A stretch of DNA of 64,000 nucleotides, from NCBI RefSeq assembly GCF_002934455.1, contig NZ_PTIR01000001.1, forward strand, positions 1 through 64,000. The letters are read 5' to 3'. The notes under the pieces are model-generated. The model was given only the letters and a program-made list of their open reading frames with translations. It was not told the origin of the DNA and ran no database searches. A program made the translations under genes and the position numbers. Origin of the DNA: Trinickia symbiotica (GTDB lineage: Bacteria; Pseudomonadota; Gammaproteobacteria; Burkholderiales; Burkholderiaceae). This document shows positions 24,603 to 33,669 of this stretch, in pieces (the first letter of the stretch is position 1; every line of letters starts with the position of its first letter).

Positions 24603-25769
24603 TTAGTAAGACTTCGGCAATCCGAGGACCTTTTCCCCGATAAAGCTGAGTGCTAACTGAATCGAAATGGGAGCAATACGAGGCAACATTGCTTCGCGGA
24701 AATATCGCTCAACGTGATATTCCTTTGCGTACCCCATACCGCCATGCGTCAATACGGCGGTCTCGCAGGCCCGAAACCCCGCCTCCGCACAGAAAAACTT
24801 CGCTGCGTTCGCTTCCGCCCCGCAGGATCGTCCTTCGTCGTAGAGAAACGACGCGCGTTGATATAGAAGGGTTGCTGCCTCGAGATCCACCCAGCGCTCG
24901 GCCAAAGGATGCTGGATGCCCTGATTCATGCCGATAGGACGGTCGAAGACGACGCGCTCCGCTGCGTATGTCGATGCCCGGCGCAGCGCAGCCTTGCCCA
25001 AACCGGTCGCCTCTGCTGCGACAAGGATGCGCTCTGGATTGAGGCCGTGCAGGACATACTCAAATCCCCGCCCCTCCTCGCCAATACGATCCTCCAACGG
25101 GATCTCCAGTCCGTCGATAAACAGCTGATTTGAATCCACGGCCTTTCTGCCAAGCTTCTCGATTTCTCGCACTTCGACTTTGCTACGGTCCAAATCCGTA
25201 TAGAAAAGGCTCAGCCCATGTGTTGCCGCCGCCGCTTCATCAGCGGGGGTCGTGCGCGCAAGAAGCATGATCTTATCGGCGACCTGGGCGGTCGAAATCC
25301 AGACCTTCTGACCATTCACAACGTAGCGATCACCTTGACGAACAGCCGCCGTCTTCAGCTTGAGTGTATTCAGGCCCGTATTCGGCTCCGTCACCCCGAA
25401 GCACGCTTTGTGATGTCCGTCGATGATCGATGGCAGCCACCGCGCTTTCTGTTCATCCGTGCCATGGACAACGACTGGATGAAGACCGAACACGTTCATA
25501 TGTATAGCTGATGCCGCCGATAGACCTCCGCCCGAGGCCGCAACGGTCTCCATCATCAGCGCCGCCTCGGTAATGCCCAGCCCTGCGCCACCGAATTGTT
25601 CCGGCATCGCTATCCCGAGCCATCCGGCCTTAGCCATGGCCGCATGGAACTCGTGAGGAAACCCCCCATCCCTGTCACGCTTGAGCCAATAGTCATCGTC
25701 GAAATATCGACAGATTTCTTCAATGGCGGAGCGTATGGCAATCTGATCGTCAGTAAGAGCAAAGTTCAT
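24603..25769 (-). CDS. Acyl-CoA dehydrogenase
   Basis: 388 residues, full length for the family. Visible are the N-terminal helical domain, the FAD-binding ACFGVTEPNTGLNTLKL strand region, the IMLLART/VWISTAQVADK block, and the C-terminal HGGMGYAKEYHVERYFREA signature (shortened to fewer than 20 residues here). It oxidises acyl-CoA to 2-enoyl-CoA and passes electrons to ETF. etfA and etfB are immediately upstream on the same strand, and ETF-QO lies downstream. Chain length or ring preference is not obvious from the sequence. Confidence 0.93.
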   Translation of the reverse strand: MNFALTDDQIAIRSAIEEICRYFDDDYWLKRDRDGGFPHEFHAAMAKAGWLGIAMPEQFGGAGLGITEAALMMETVAASGGGLSAASAIHMNVFGLHPVVVHGTDEQKARWLPSIIDGHHKACFGVTEPNTGLNTLKLKTAAVRQGDRYVVNGQKVWISTAQVADKIMLLARTTPADEAAAATHGLSLFYTDLDRSKVEVREIEKLGRKAVDSNQLFIDGLEIPLEDRIGEEGRGFEYVLHGLNPERILVAAEATGLGKAALRRASTYAAERVVFDRPIGMNQGIQHPLAERWVDLEAATLLYQRASFLYDEGRSCGAEANAAKFFCAEAGFRACETAVLTHGGMGYAKEYHVERYFREAMLPRIAPISIQLALSFIGEKVLGLPKSY

Positions 25770-25839
25770 AAGGGTTTCGTCTTGATGTGGACTTCACATG
25801 CCGCCAAACATCGACGCATGCAAGCGCAGCTGCATTTTT

Positions 25840-26784
25840 CTAACCAAGCTCTTTGACGAGTTCCGGTACGATCGTGAACAAGTCTCCGACCAAGCCATAA
25901 TCGGTGACGCTGAAAATCGGGGCCTCGGCGTCCTTGTTAATAGCGACGATGATCTTGCTATCCTTCATGCCCGCGAGGTGCTGGATCGCACCAGAAATTC
26001 CGACCGCGACATACAGTTGCGGCGCGACAATCTTGCCCGTCTGGCCGACCTGAAAGTCGTTGGGCACGAAGCCCGCATCGACAGCCGCGCGCGATGCTCC
26101 GAGCGCCGCATGCAGCTTGTCGGCAAGGGGTTCCAGCACCTGCCTGTAGTTGTCGCCGTTGCCGAGACCTCGACCACCGGAGACGATGATCTTCGCCGAC
26201 GTCAGCTCGGGACGATCAAGCTTCGTCACTTCACGGCTTACGAACTGCGAGATGCCTGCATCCGCCGCTGCGTCGATGTTCTCCACCGATGCGGTGCCGC
26301 CTTCCGCCGCTGCCGCGTCGAAGCCGGTCGTACGCACGGTGATGACCTTGATCGGGTCGGTCGATTGCACCGTCGCAATAGCGTTCCCTGCGTAGATCGG
26401 CCGCTCGAATGTGTCCGCGCTGTCCACTGCGGTGATGTCGCTGATTTGTGCGACATCGAGCTTCGCGGCAATACGCGGCGCGATATTTTTACCGTATGCC
26501 GTTGCAGGCGCGAGGATGTGCGAATAGTCCTTTGCAATGTTCAGCACCGTTGCCTCGACGTTCTCCGCGAGGCCTTCGGCGAGCTGCGGCGCGTCGGCGA
26601 GCAAGACCTTGCTGACGCCCGCGATTGCCGTAGCGGCATTCGCCGCAGCCTGGGCGTTGTGGCCGGCCACCAGCACGTGAATGTCGCCACCGATCCTCTG
26701 AGCGGCGGCGATGGTGTGCAATGTCGCGGACTTGATGGATGCGTTGTCGTGTTCTGCCAATACCAGATTAGCCGGTTTCGTCAT
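25840..26784 (-). CDS. etfA: Electron transfer flavoprotein, alpha subunit
   Basis: 314 residues. The N-terminal domain begins [19 protein letters not shown], and the C-terminal FAD domain carries [33 protein letters not shown] and [25 protein letters not shown], the ETF-alpha signature. It holds the FAD that shuttles electrons from acyl-CoA dehydrogenase to ETF-QO. etfB ends 15 bases upstream of its start. A long reading frame exists antisense to it but is a GC-rich shadow. Confidence 0.95.
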   Translation of the reverse strand: MTKPANLVLAEHDNASIKSATLHTIAAAQRIGGDIHVLVAGHNAQAAANAATAIAGVSKVLLADAPQLAEGLAENVEATVLNIAKDYSHILAPATAYGKNIAPRIAAKLDVAQISDITAVDSADTFERPIYAGNAIATVQSTDPIKVITVRTTGFDAAAAEGGTASVENIDAAADAGISQFVSREVTKLDRPELTSAKIIVSGGRGLGNGDNYRQVLEPLADKLHAALGASRAAVDAGFVPNDFQVGQTGKIVAPQLYVAVGISGAIQHLAGMKDSKIIVAINKDAEAPIFSVTDYGLVGDLFTIVPELVKELG

Positions 26785-26799
26785 TTTTCCAGTCCCCTC

Positions 26800-27549
26800 T
26801 CACAACACCTTAGCTTCGTTCTTTAGCTTCCCGACCAGCGTTTTCACGTCCGGCACCGTCACGCCGGCGGAGCGCTTCGGCGGCTCCACAACCTTCAGGG
26901 TTTTCAGTCGCGGTGCGACATCGACACCAAGGTCTTGAGGCTTGATCGTTTCGAGTGGCTTCTTTTTCGCCTTCATGATGTTCGGCAGCGTGACGTAGCG
27001 CGGCTCGTTCAGGCGCAGGTCTGCCGTGATGAGAGCCGGAAGCGTAAGCGACAGCGTTTCCGCGCCGCCATCCACTTCACGCAACACCGTGGTTTTGCCG
27101 TCAGCAACGGTGATTTTCGCCGCGAACGTCGCTTGCGGCAGGTGCGCCAAGGCTGCAAGCATCTGGCCCGTTTGATTCGAATCGTCGTCGATCGCCTGTT
27201 TGCCAAGAATGATGAGTTGCGGCTGCTCCTTGTCCACTAACGCCTTCAACAGTTTGGCAACGGCAAGCGGCTGCAGCTCTTCTTCAGACTCGATCAGAAC
27301 CGCGCGATCTGCGCCGATCGCCAGAGCGGTACGCAGGGTTTCCTGCGATTGAGGTCCCCCTGCGGACACCGCAACCACTTCTGTTGCAATCCCGGCTTCC
27401 CTCAGACGAACCGCTTCTTCAGTCGCAATTTCGTCGAAGGGGTTCATTGACATTTTCACGTTTGCGATGTCGACACCCGTGCCGTCTGACTTGACTCGCA
27501 CTTTGACGTTGTAGTCAACGACCCTCTTGACCGCCACCAGTATTTTCAT
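26800..27549 (-). CDS. etfB: Electron transfer flavoprotein, beta subunit
   Basis: 249 residues from the ATG at 27549 ([18 protein letters not shown]); an ATG four codons upstream is also in frame. The AMP-binding region and signature [34 protein letters not shown] and [20 protein letters not shown] are all present, as is the C-terminal arm that wraps the alpha subunit. With etfA it forms the ETF heterodimer. It is the first gene of the leftward set etfB, etfA, acyl-CoA dehydrogenase, pntAA, pntAB, pntB, ETF-QO. Confidence 0.95.
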   Translation of the reverse strand: MKILVAVKRVVDYNVKVRVKSDGTGVDIANVKMSMNPFDEIATEEAVRLREAGIATEVVAVSAGGPQSQETLRTALAIGADRAVLIESEEELQPLAVAKLLKALVDKEQPQLIILGKQAIDDDSNQTGQMLAALAHLPQATFAAKITVADGKTTVLREVDGGAETLSLTLPALITADLRLNEPRYVTLPNIMKAKKKPLETIKPQDLGVDVAPRLKTLKVVEPPKRSAGVTVPDVKTLVGKLKNEAKVL

Positions 27550-27638
27550 TTCACATTCCATTCAATGACTTCGATAGATCACTCTGCCCATCCCCCCAAA
27601 AGATAGGCCGAGCTTCCGTGCCGCGACCCGATCCTCTC

Positions 27639-28796
27639 TCATGCCGCGAGCGCCGCTAACGGATGTGGCGCGCAACACGTCCACGGCGAAAAGAACTTGT
27701 CCAGAACGGCGGAATTGACGTCTTCAAGCGTAGGAAACATCCAGCGCGGAGCGTTGTCGCCATCAATCACGTGCGCCCTAACCCCCTCGCAAAAATCACC
27801 CACCTCTATTGCGCGCATGGTCAGGTCGAATTCCATGCGGCAATTTTCGGCAAGCGTCATTTTCCGTCCGCGCAGCAAAGCTTCACGCATCACGTTCAGC
27901 ATCAGTGGAGAATGTGCTCGAAGGGAATCAAGCGTTGCTTGAAACCATGCCCGCTTGGCCGCTTCCGACTCACGACGGAACCCATTTGAGAGCGATCCAA
28001 TGCACTGCTCAACCGAATAATGAGCAGCGAAGTGTTCTCGAATCAACGGCAGGAAAGCCGCCAAGGAGGTGTCCGGAACAACGTCCGATGGAGACACGAA
28101 TACCTCTCTTAGGCTTTGCCGAAGGTCGCTTGCATCCAGCAGATTTAAGCGCCTTTCAAATCCACGCAGAGACGAACTGGATGCATAGGCGTCGGCAAGA
28201 CCGCACCCGATCGCATCGGCACCGGTTATCGTTGCTGACGTCAAACCGATATACAGCATCAACTCGACCGGCAGCTTGCCCAGGAACCATGTGGCACCTC
28301 CATCCGGAACGAACCCAATGCGTGGTCCGTTTAACTGAAACCTGCTTCGTTCACTGACAATGCGCAGCGACGCGCATTGCACCAAGCCAATGCCGCCCCC
28401 TGTTGAAAAGCCGTCCATTACAGCCACCAGCGGCTTCTTCAGTTGCTGGAAGGTAAAAATTAGCCGGTACTCGTCGGCGATAAGCTGACGCCACTTCTTA
28501 TCGCCTGCCATGGCGGCTAGATACAAGGTCCGAAGGTCGACGCCCGCGCAAAACGTATCGCCCATCCCCATCACGATAACTGCCGCTATGTCTCTGTCGA
28601 CCCCACAGTGCTCGATGTGAAGCGTCAATTCGCGCACCATTTCTGGCGACAATGTGTTGAGCGCGGACGGTCGATTCAGCGTAATGATCGCCACGCGATT
28701 GACCACTCGAAACATCACGGGTAAATCGCTCGATGTGCGCCCCAGGACCCGCGGACCTTCTCGATCAACCGCCGCGATGCATCCAATCTTGCTCAT
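27639..28796 (-). CDS. 3-hydroxyisobutyryl-CoA hydrolase-like crotonase-fold enzyme
   Basis: 385 residues, the long ECH_2 form (usual crotonases have about 260). The oxyanion-hole loops are AALNTLSPEM-like SALNTLSPEM and DTFCAGVDLRTLY; the glycine helix reads DGFSTGGGIGLVQCA; and the second catalytic segment reads GPRIGFVPDGGATWFL, keeping the Asp of hydrolases while the Glu often found just before is absent. The C-terminal helical extension includes LTMRAIEVGDFCEGVRAHVID. It may hydrolyse a 3-hydroxyacyl-CoA, or hydrate/rearrange an unusual enoyl-CoA. It is transcribed leftward from the divergent region at 28.8-29.4 kb, ahead of the etf group. Confidence 0.85.
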   Translation of the reverse strand: MSKIGCIAAVDREGPRVLGRTSSDLPVMFRVVNRVAIITLNRPSALNTLSPEMVRELTLHIEHCGVDRDIAAVIVMGMGDTFCAGVDLRTLYLAAMAGDKKWRQLIADEYRLIFTFQQLKKPLVAVMDGFSTGGGIGLVQCASLRIVSERSRFQLNGPRIGFVPDGGATWFLGKLPVELMLYIGLTSATITGADAIGCGLADAYASSSSLRGFERRLNLLDASDLRQSLREVFVSPSDVVPDTSLAAFLPLIREHFAAHYSVEQCIGSLSNGFRRESEAAKRAWFQATLDSLRAHSPLMLNVMREALLRGRKMTLAENCRMEFDLTMRAIEVGDFCEGVRAHVIDGDNAPRWMFPTLEDVNSAVLDKFFSPWTCCAPHPLAALAA

Positions 28797-28987
28797 GATC
28801 GAACTCCTTGCCGCTCCACGATAACTTTCCGACGAATTCCGTCGCCAAGTCGCTCCTAAACCAAATACTTTCTGTTGTCATCCACGCGGATCCGAGCATC
28901 ACACCAATCACAGTGCGCGAAACGGGTTGCGCGACCTAGACCATGAGCTTCAGGAGTACTCGAGCTCGGCGGTCGACTGTCACCCCG

Positions 28988-28998
28988 ACTATAGTATG
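28988..28998 (-). promoter_or_regulatory. Candidate operator CATACTATAGT (leftward copy)
   Basis: Minus-strand CATACTATAGT, 192 bases upstream of the crotonase-fold gene at 28796. ACTATAGT within it is a perfect palindrome. Near it, TGCAGACGATATGCAAGTATCTGCA adds TGCA half-sites. An identical 11-mer stands on the plus strand at 29275. Confidence 0.5.
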
Positions 28999-29274
28999 GT
29001 TGCAGACGATATGCAAGTATCTGCAATTGTCGGGCGATGGTCGATGTGTGCGACGTGGACCAATGTGGAGACATTGCGTCGGGCTACGGCTTGAAAAGAT
29101 CGCTTACGGGCGATGTCTGATCGGGAAGCGCGAGCGGCCTTAAACAGCACCGTGCGCGGCTCCTCCGATAGAGGGAGCTCGCATCGCCGCGGCGTCCCGG
29201 CGAACGAGCGCTGCGAATGACATCAACTTCGTGGTTGACGCCTCCAAGGTCGCGCTGCATACTTAGTATTGAAG

Positions 29275-29285
29275 CATACTATAGT
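29275..29285 (+). promoter_or_regulatory. Candidate operator CATACTATAGT (rightward copy)
   Basis: Plus-strand CATACTATAGT, 81 bases upstream of the SDR at 29366. ATACTTAGTAT (29260-29270) just before it is another perfect palindrome, and CTGCAT/ATGCAG arms enclose both. The partial copy at 760-768 precedes the MaoC-like gene. Confidence 0.5.
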
Positions 29286-29365
29286 CATGCAGTACATTTA
29301 TCAAAGACTCCCCTGACCCGGGAAGCTTCCGCCTAACCGCAACTTAAAGTCGAGAGCATCTTCCT

Positions 29366-30280
29366 ATGGAACGTCTTCTGGAAGGAAAAGTCATCATCGT
29401 CACCGGCGCCGGAGCTGGCGTCGGCAAATGCATTGCCCTTGAAGCGGCTCGCCAAGGCGCGAGCGTTATCGTCAACGATCTCGGCGTCAACATCGACGGT
29501 TCGGGAAGCGACACCGGCCCAGCGCACCAGACAGTTAAGGAGATTCAAAGCTTCGGCGGCATAGCGACCGCCAACACGAATAGTGTGGCCGAGTGGGATG
29601 CGGCGCAGGCAATCGTGCAACAAGCCATAGACGTATATGGACGTCTCGATGGCATTGTGAACAACGCGGGCAACCTCCGCGACATCATCTTTCACAAGAT
29701 GAGCGAGGATGATTTCGATGCGGTAATCCGAGTGCATCTGAAGGGCAGTTGGAACATGTCACGTGCCGCCGCCCCGCATTTCAAGGCTCAAGAAGGGGGC
29801 GCGTTCGTACACATGACCTCCACATCCGGTTTGATTGGAAATTTCGGGCAAGTCAACTATTGCGCTGCGAAAATGGGCATCGTGGGCATGTCGAAGGCAA
29901 TCGCGCTGGACATGCAGCGATTCAACGTCCGCTCAAACTGTATCGCTCCGTTCGCTTTCACTCGTATGGTAGGAACCATTCCCACCGACACTCCGGAGGG
30001 GATCGAGCGCACGAAGATCAACATGCGCATGGAAGCCGCCAAGATCGCGCCGTTCACCTGCGCGCTTCTTACGGACGGCGCAAAGGACGTCACAGGTCAG
30101 ATATTCGGGGTGCGTAGCAACGAAATTTATCTGTTCTCGCAGCCTCGCCCTATTCGAACGGCGCACGCCGGCGACGGATGGACCGTCGAGAGTTGTGTCG
30201 AGCGCGCTATTCCGATGCTGAGTGGATCGTTCTCTCCCTTAGACCGGTCGCGCGATGTATTCACTTGGGACCCAGTCTGA
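29366..30280 (+). CDS. (3R)-hydroxyacyl-CoA dehydrogenase (SDR, MFE-2 / 17beta-HSD4-like)
   Basis: 304 residues, longer than a classical SDR because of the C-terminal part typical of the dehydrogenase domain of peroxisomal multifunctional enzyme 2. The cofactor motif is TGAGAGVGKCIA; the second strand is followed by VNDLGVNIDGSG, and the active site carries TSTSGLIGNFGQ with Tyr165 and Lys169 in YCAAK. It should oxidise (3R)-3-hydroxyacyl-CoA. The next gene, 21 bases away, encodes a MaoC/hydratase-2 protein, so the two polypeptides reproduce the two activities of MFE-2. Divergent promoter upstream with candidate operator at 29275. Confidence 0.88.
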   Translation: MERLLEGKVIIVTGAGAGVGKCIALEAARQGASVIVNDLGVNIDGSGSDTGPAHQTVKEIQSFGGIATANTNSVAEWDAAQAIVQQAIDVYGRLDGIVNNAGNLRDIIFHKMSEDDFDAVIRVHLKGSWNMSRAAAPHFKAQEGGAFVHMTSTSGLIGNFGQVNYCAAKMGIVGMSKAIALDMQRFNVRSNCIAPFAFTRMVGTIPTDTPEGIERTKINMRMEAAKIAPFTCALLTDGAKDVTGQIFGVRSNEIYLFSQPRPIRTAHAGDGWTVESCVERAIPMLSGSFSPLDRSRDVFTWDPV

Positions 30281-30301
30281 TCTCTGAAGGGACCGTGACC
30301 T

Positions 30302-31159
30302 ATGAACCTCGAAAGATTACTTGCCAAGCGGTTTTCGCCGATTGCTCAGCACATTAGCCCGCAGGACTGCATTCTGTATTCGCTCGGCATAGGCATCGGC
30401 GCAGCACCCAGTGACAGGAACCATCTGCAGTTCACTTACGAGGATGGGCTAAAAGTATTCCCATCCATGGTTAACGTAATCAGCCATCCAGGGGCTTGGC
30501 TCAAGGAACCTGAGCTGGAAGTAGATTGGGTCAAGATTCTGCACGGCGAACAGTCATTCGCGATTCACCGTCCGCTCGAACCGGGGAAGACTTACGTCGG
30601 CTCCTATCGCATCAGCGGAGTCATCGATAAAGGGGCCGGCAAGGGTGCCATGCTGTACCTCGAAAAGCAGCTGCGCGAAAAGGATCGCGACGACATCGTC
30701 AGCACAGTCACCTCCACATACGTCTTGCGCGGAGACGGGGGGTGCGGGAGCACCATTGCCAACGCTCCACCGGTCCACTCGATCCCGGAGCGTCCAGCAG
30801 ACTTTGAATGTTCGGTTGATACGCTGCCCCAAGCCGCTCTTATCTACCGCTTGTCGGGTGACTACAACCCGATCCATGCCGACCCTGAACTAGCCAAGAA
30901 GGCAGGTTTCGAGCGGCCTATCCTCCACGGACTATGCTCGTTCGGTGTCGCCACGCGCGCCATTTTGCAAACATGCTGTGACAACCGCCCTGAACGGCTA
31001 CGCGCAATGCAATTGCGTTTCTCCTCGCCGGTTTACCCCGGGGAGACAGTCGTTACCGAAATTTGGCGAGACAGCGAAATCTTCAGTTTTAGGTCGCGTG
31101 TAGCGGAGCGCGATGTGGTCGTGCTCAACAACGGGCGCGCCGAAGTCGAAGCAGCGTGA
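30302..31159 (+). CDS. MaoC-type enoyl-CoA hydratase 2
   Basis: 285 residues with two hotdog repeats. The first half is a degenerate MaoC_dehydrat_N-like domain, and the second contains the hydratase-2 motif YRLSGDYNPIHADPELA, where Asp and His are catalytic. HGLCSFGVATRAIL and YPGETVVTEIW follow. It hydrates trans-2-enoyl-CoA to the (3R)-hydroxyacyl-CoA, the substrate for the SDR just upstream. A full-length two-domain form is the rule for MFE-2-like and bile-acid/steroid side-chain hydratases. Confidence 0.9.
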   Translation: MNLERLLAKRFSPIAQHISPQDCILYSLGIGIGAAPSDRNHLQFTYEDGLKVFPSMVNVISHPGAWLKEPELEVDWVKILHGEQSFAIHRPLEPGKTYVGSYRISGVIDKGAGKGAMLYLEKQLREKDRDDIVSTVTSTYVLRGDGGCGSTIANAPPVHSIPERPADFECSVDTLPQAALIYRLSGDYNPIHADPELAKKAGFERPILHGLCSFGVATRAILQTCCDNRPERLRAMQLRFSSPVYPGETVVTEIWRDSEIFSFRSRVAERDVVVLNNGRAEVEAA

Positions 31160-31280
31160 TTTCGATCGGCTGTGACCACACACTACGCATCAACAGGCCA
31201 CCGGCTGCAAGAAGACCTTCAACACTATCGTAACCCGTGCCGTTGCAGCCAGATCTTCCGGTTCGAAAGAGGAACTGAAC

Positions 31281-32072
31281 ATGCTCGAATACGTCAAGTT
31301 TGCTGTCAACGAACGGGTCGCAACTATCACGTTGGATCGTCCCGAGGCTCGCAATGCCTTAAACCCTGAGCTCACCAGCGAGCTGATTCATAAGGTACGT
31401 TTGGCTAGCGCCGACCCAGCGGTCAAATGCATCGTCATCCAGGCAGAAGGTGAAGCCTTTTGCGCTGGGGGAGACCTGAAAGGCTTCAGCGAGCTGCTGT
31501 ACCTCTCCTCCGAAAGGCGATTCGATGCCTTCGAACAAAAACTCTTGATCGGCAATCGGCTGCCCAAGGTTTTACTCGACTCGCCGAAACCGATCGTCGT
31601 TGCCACGCGTGGAGCGGTGGCTGGCGCCGGGCTATCGCTATGCTTGGCGGCTGATTTCGTCATCAGCGCCGAGAGCACGTATTTCATTGCCGCGCACGTG
31701 CTCGTTGGTTTGTCGTTGGACTGTGGTCTGAGTGGGATGCTTACGGCAGCGATGGGCATAAAGGCTGCGAAGCGGCTCGCGCTCCTCGGAGAGCGGCTTG
31801 ATGCAAAGCTGGCCATGGATTTGGGCATTGTCACGCAAGTAGTAAGTGAATCGGAGCTACAAGACGCAACCCAAAAGCTAGTGCGGCGCCTAGCCGCAGG
31901 GCCCGCCACCGCCATGGCCAAAACAAAGGCTCTTCTCAACCGTGCTGCCTACGGCAGTTTTGACGACCAGTTGGCCCAGGAAGCGACGGCCATTGCTCAC
32001 TGTGCCGCCACTGACGACTTGCGCAAGGGCGTCGAGGCAGCGTTGGGAAAGCAACGTAGCAACTTCGACTGA
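31281..32072 (+). CDS. Enoyl-CoA hydratase/isomerase family protein (PaaG-like)
   Basis: 263 residues, the usual crotonase length. Oxyanion-hole loops ARNALNPELTSE and AFCAGGDLKGF are intact. In the active-site helices the sequence is GAVAGAGLSLCLAADF and VGLSLDCGLSGM: the first glutamate of a hydratase is absent (Ser/Leu there) and an Asp stands in the second position. This residue pattern fits PaaG-type isomerases, such as ring-epoxide or double-bond isomerases, better than a simple hydratase. It follows the MaoC gene by 121 bases in the same direction. Confidence 0.85.
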   Translation: MLEYVKFAVNERVATITLDRPEARNALNPELTSELIHKVRLASADPAVKCIVIQAEGEAFCAGGDLKGFSELLYLSSERRFDAFEQKLLIGNRLPKVLLDSPKPIVVATRGAVAGAGLSLCLAADFVISAESTYFIAAHVLVGLSLDCGLSGMLTAAMGIKAAKRLALLGERLDAKLAMDLGIVTQVVSESELQDATQKLVRRLAAGPATAMAKTKALLNRAAYGSFDDQLAQEATAIAHCAATDDLRKGVEAALGKQRSNFD

Positions 32073-32139
32073 ATGTTAGTGCACACGGCATGCCTTCTGT
32101 CGAGCCCCCTGCAACATATATCTGCGAGCGTCGAACAAC

Positions 32140-32538
32140 ATGCCCAGTAATGAGCTTGATGCAAACAAACAAACAGCACTTCGCTTTCTTGCACTTGCCT
32201 TCGAAATGAAAATGCAGGAAGCGATCTCGTTGCTCACCGATGATGCAACCTGGTGGGTCATCGGCGACCCTGAGCGCGTAAAGGTCGCGGGCCCCAAGGA
32301 TGCTGCACGAACGCGTCGCATGATGACCAATATGCATCGAGTGTTACCGAACGGAATGGAGCACCGAGTACTTGGCCTCACTGCCGAAGGTGATCGAGTC
32401 GCCGTTGAGTTGGAAGCGGAAGGCGAGTGGCACGATGGCCGAACGTATCGCAATCGGTACCACTTCCTGGTTCAGATTCGCGATAACAAGGTGTCGTCCA
32501 TTCGCGAGTACATGGATCCGATGCAGATTCCGGTCTAG
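32140..32538 (+). CDS. SnoaL-like / NTF2-fold small protein
   Basis: 132 residues of the cystatin-like NTF2 fold: the helix ETALRFLALAFEMKMQEAIS-type start (with ANKQTALRFLALAFEMKM), LLTDDATWWVIGDPERV as the first strand, VELEAEGEWHDGRTYRNRYH in the middle and DNKVSSIREYMDPMQIPV at the end, the classical limonene-epoxide-hydrolase/ketosteroid-isomerase-like tail (YxDP). Members act as cyclases, isomerases or epoxide hydrolases or simply bind ligands. Between the crotonase and the esterase in the same direction; it may isomerise or bind a cyclic intermediate. Confidence 0.75.
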   Translation: MPSNELDANKQTALRFLALAFEMKMQEAISLLTDDATWWVIGDPERVKVAGPKDAARTRRMMTNMHRVLPNGMEHRVLGLTAEGDRVAVELEAEGEWHDGRTYRNRYHFLVQIRDNKVSSIREYMDPMQIPV

Positions 32539-32561
32539 CAAAACCTTTGAAGGAGAAATCC

Positions 32562-33512
32562 ATGCCGGTTGACCCTCGTGTGCAAGAACTTCTCGACGCC
32601 ATGGCCGCCGCCGGTGTACCAAAGGTCGGCAGCATTTCTGTCGCTGCGCTTCGAGAGCTCACGCGGAGCCTCAGCGCTCGCGCGTTGCATGGGCCAGAGC
32701 TTTGTAGCGTCAAAGACTGCACTGTGCCCGCCGCAAACAGGGCAATTGCCGTCAAGAAGTACCTGCCTTGCGAGCAGCCTTCCGCGCTAATGGTTTATTA
32801 CCACGGTGGGGGCTGGACCGTAGGGACGCTTGAGGACTACGATGCGGTCCTCCGAAAACTGACCACTCGCACAAACTGCGCGATCATCTCGGTCGACTAC
32901 CGGCTCGCTCCTGAACACCCGTTTCCCGCCGCTGTTGACGATGCTTACGCTGCGTTGTGCTGGGCGGCAAACAACATGGAAGGCATCGCCGGGAAGACGG
33001 TGCCGGTCATCGTGGCGGGCGATAGTGCGGGCGGTAACCTTGCCGCAGTAGTGTCGCAACTTGCTCGAGATGCCGCGGGACCGATAGTCTCCGCGCAGGT
33101 TCTCGTCTATCCGAGCGTCGCCGGCGACATCGACTCCGAATCTATGCGTAAGTTCGAGCCACCGTTTCTGACTCGAGATGAGATCGCATGGTTTTTTGAC
33201 CAATATATCCCGGAAAAAACACAGCGGCGAGACCCGCGGTTCGCACCTTTGTATGCTGATGATCTGCGCAACCTGCCGCCGGCGTTCGTGCTTACTGCCG
33301 AATATGACTTGCTATGCGCAGAGGGTGAGCAATATGCGCAGAGGCTTTCCCAAGCCAACGTTCCCACGCGCGTCAAGCGTTACGACGGCACGATCCACGG
33401 GTTTCTCACGATGGACGGGGGCTTGCAGCACTCCGTTAGCGCAATGGAGGACATTGCCGACTTCGTCACAATGATCGTTCAGGCGTCACCCGCGCCCACC
33501 GCCTGGCAATGA
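32562..33512 (+). CDS. Alpha/beta hydrolase, hormone-sensitive lipase (HSL) family
   Basis: 316 residues from the ATG at 32562, eight bases after AAGGAG. HSL hallmarks: oxyanion HGGGW, nucleophile Ser in GDSAGGN, DYRLAPEHPFPAA after the first helix, and the catalytic Asp/His in VLTAEYDLLCAEG and DGTIHGF. It hydrolyses small or medium esters or lactones. In this context it may open a lactone made by the pathway or release an ester substrate. No secretion signal is visible, so it is cytosolic. Confidence 0.9.
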   Translation: MPVDPRVQELLDAMAAAGVPKVGSISVAALRELTRSLSARALHGPELCSVKDCTVPAANRAIAVKKYLPCEQPSALMVYYHGGGWTVGTLEDYDAVLRKLTTRTNCAIISVDYRLAPEHPFPAAVDDAYAALCWAANNMEGIAGKTVPVIVAGDSAGGNLAAVVSQLARDAAGPIVSAQVLVYPSVAGDIDSESMRKFEPPFLTRDEIAWFFDQYIPEKTQRRDPRFAPLYADDLRNLPPAFVLTAEYDLLCAEGEQYAQRLSQANVPTRVKRYDGTIHGFLTMDGGLQHSVSAMEDIADFVTMIVQASPAPTAWQ

Positions 33513-33669
33513 CCACCCCACTCCCCTTGGTCGACAATCACGCATTGGCGTCGCGGGGAGGTTCAGCCGCTTGCTCGCGCCTCGATTCCGCCCATTCGAC
33601 TAACGACGCAATCGAGGGCCGCAGTGCAAAGCCGCTTTTTTGACAAACGCAGAAACTCAAGGAGTTCTC

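Larger units (their letters stand above)
28797..29365. promoter_or_regulatory. Divergent promoter region of two catabolic operons
   Basis: 569 bases without a supportable gene, between the leftward crotonase-fold gene and the rightward SDR gene. It contains two opposing copies of CATACTATAGT (28988-28998 on minus, 29275-29285 on plus), each placed toward one of the two genes, and additional TGCA-rich half-sites. This is the layout of a regulated divergent promoter. Confidence 0.6.

Noticed and set aside
25798-26826. 342-codon frame opposite etfA
   Set aside because: Composition is that of a shadow, with many Arg and His; etfA is unambiguous.
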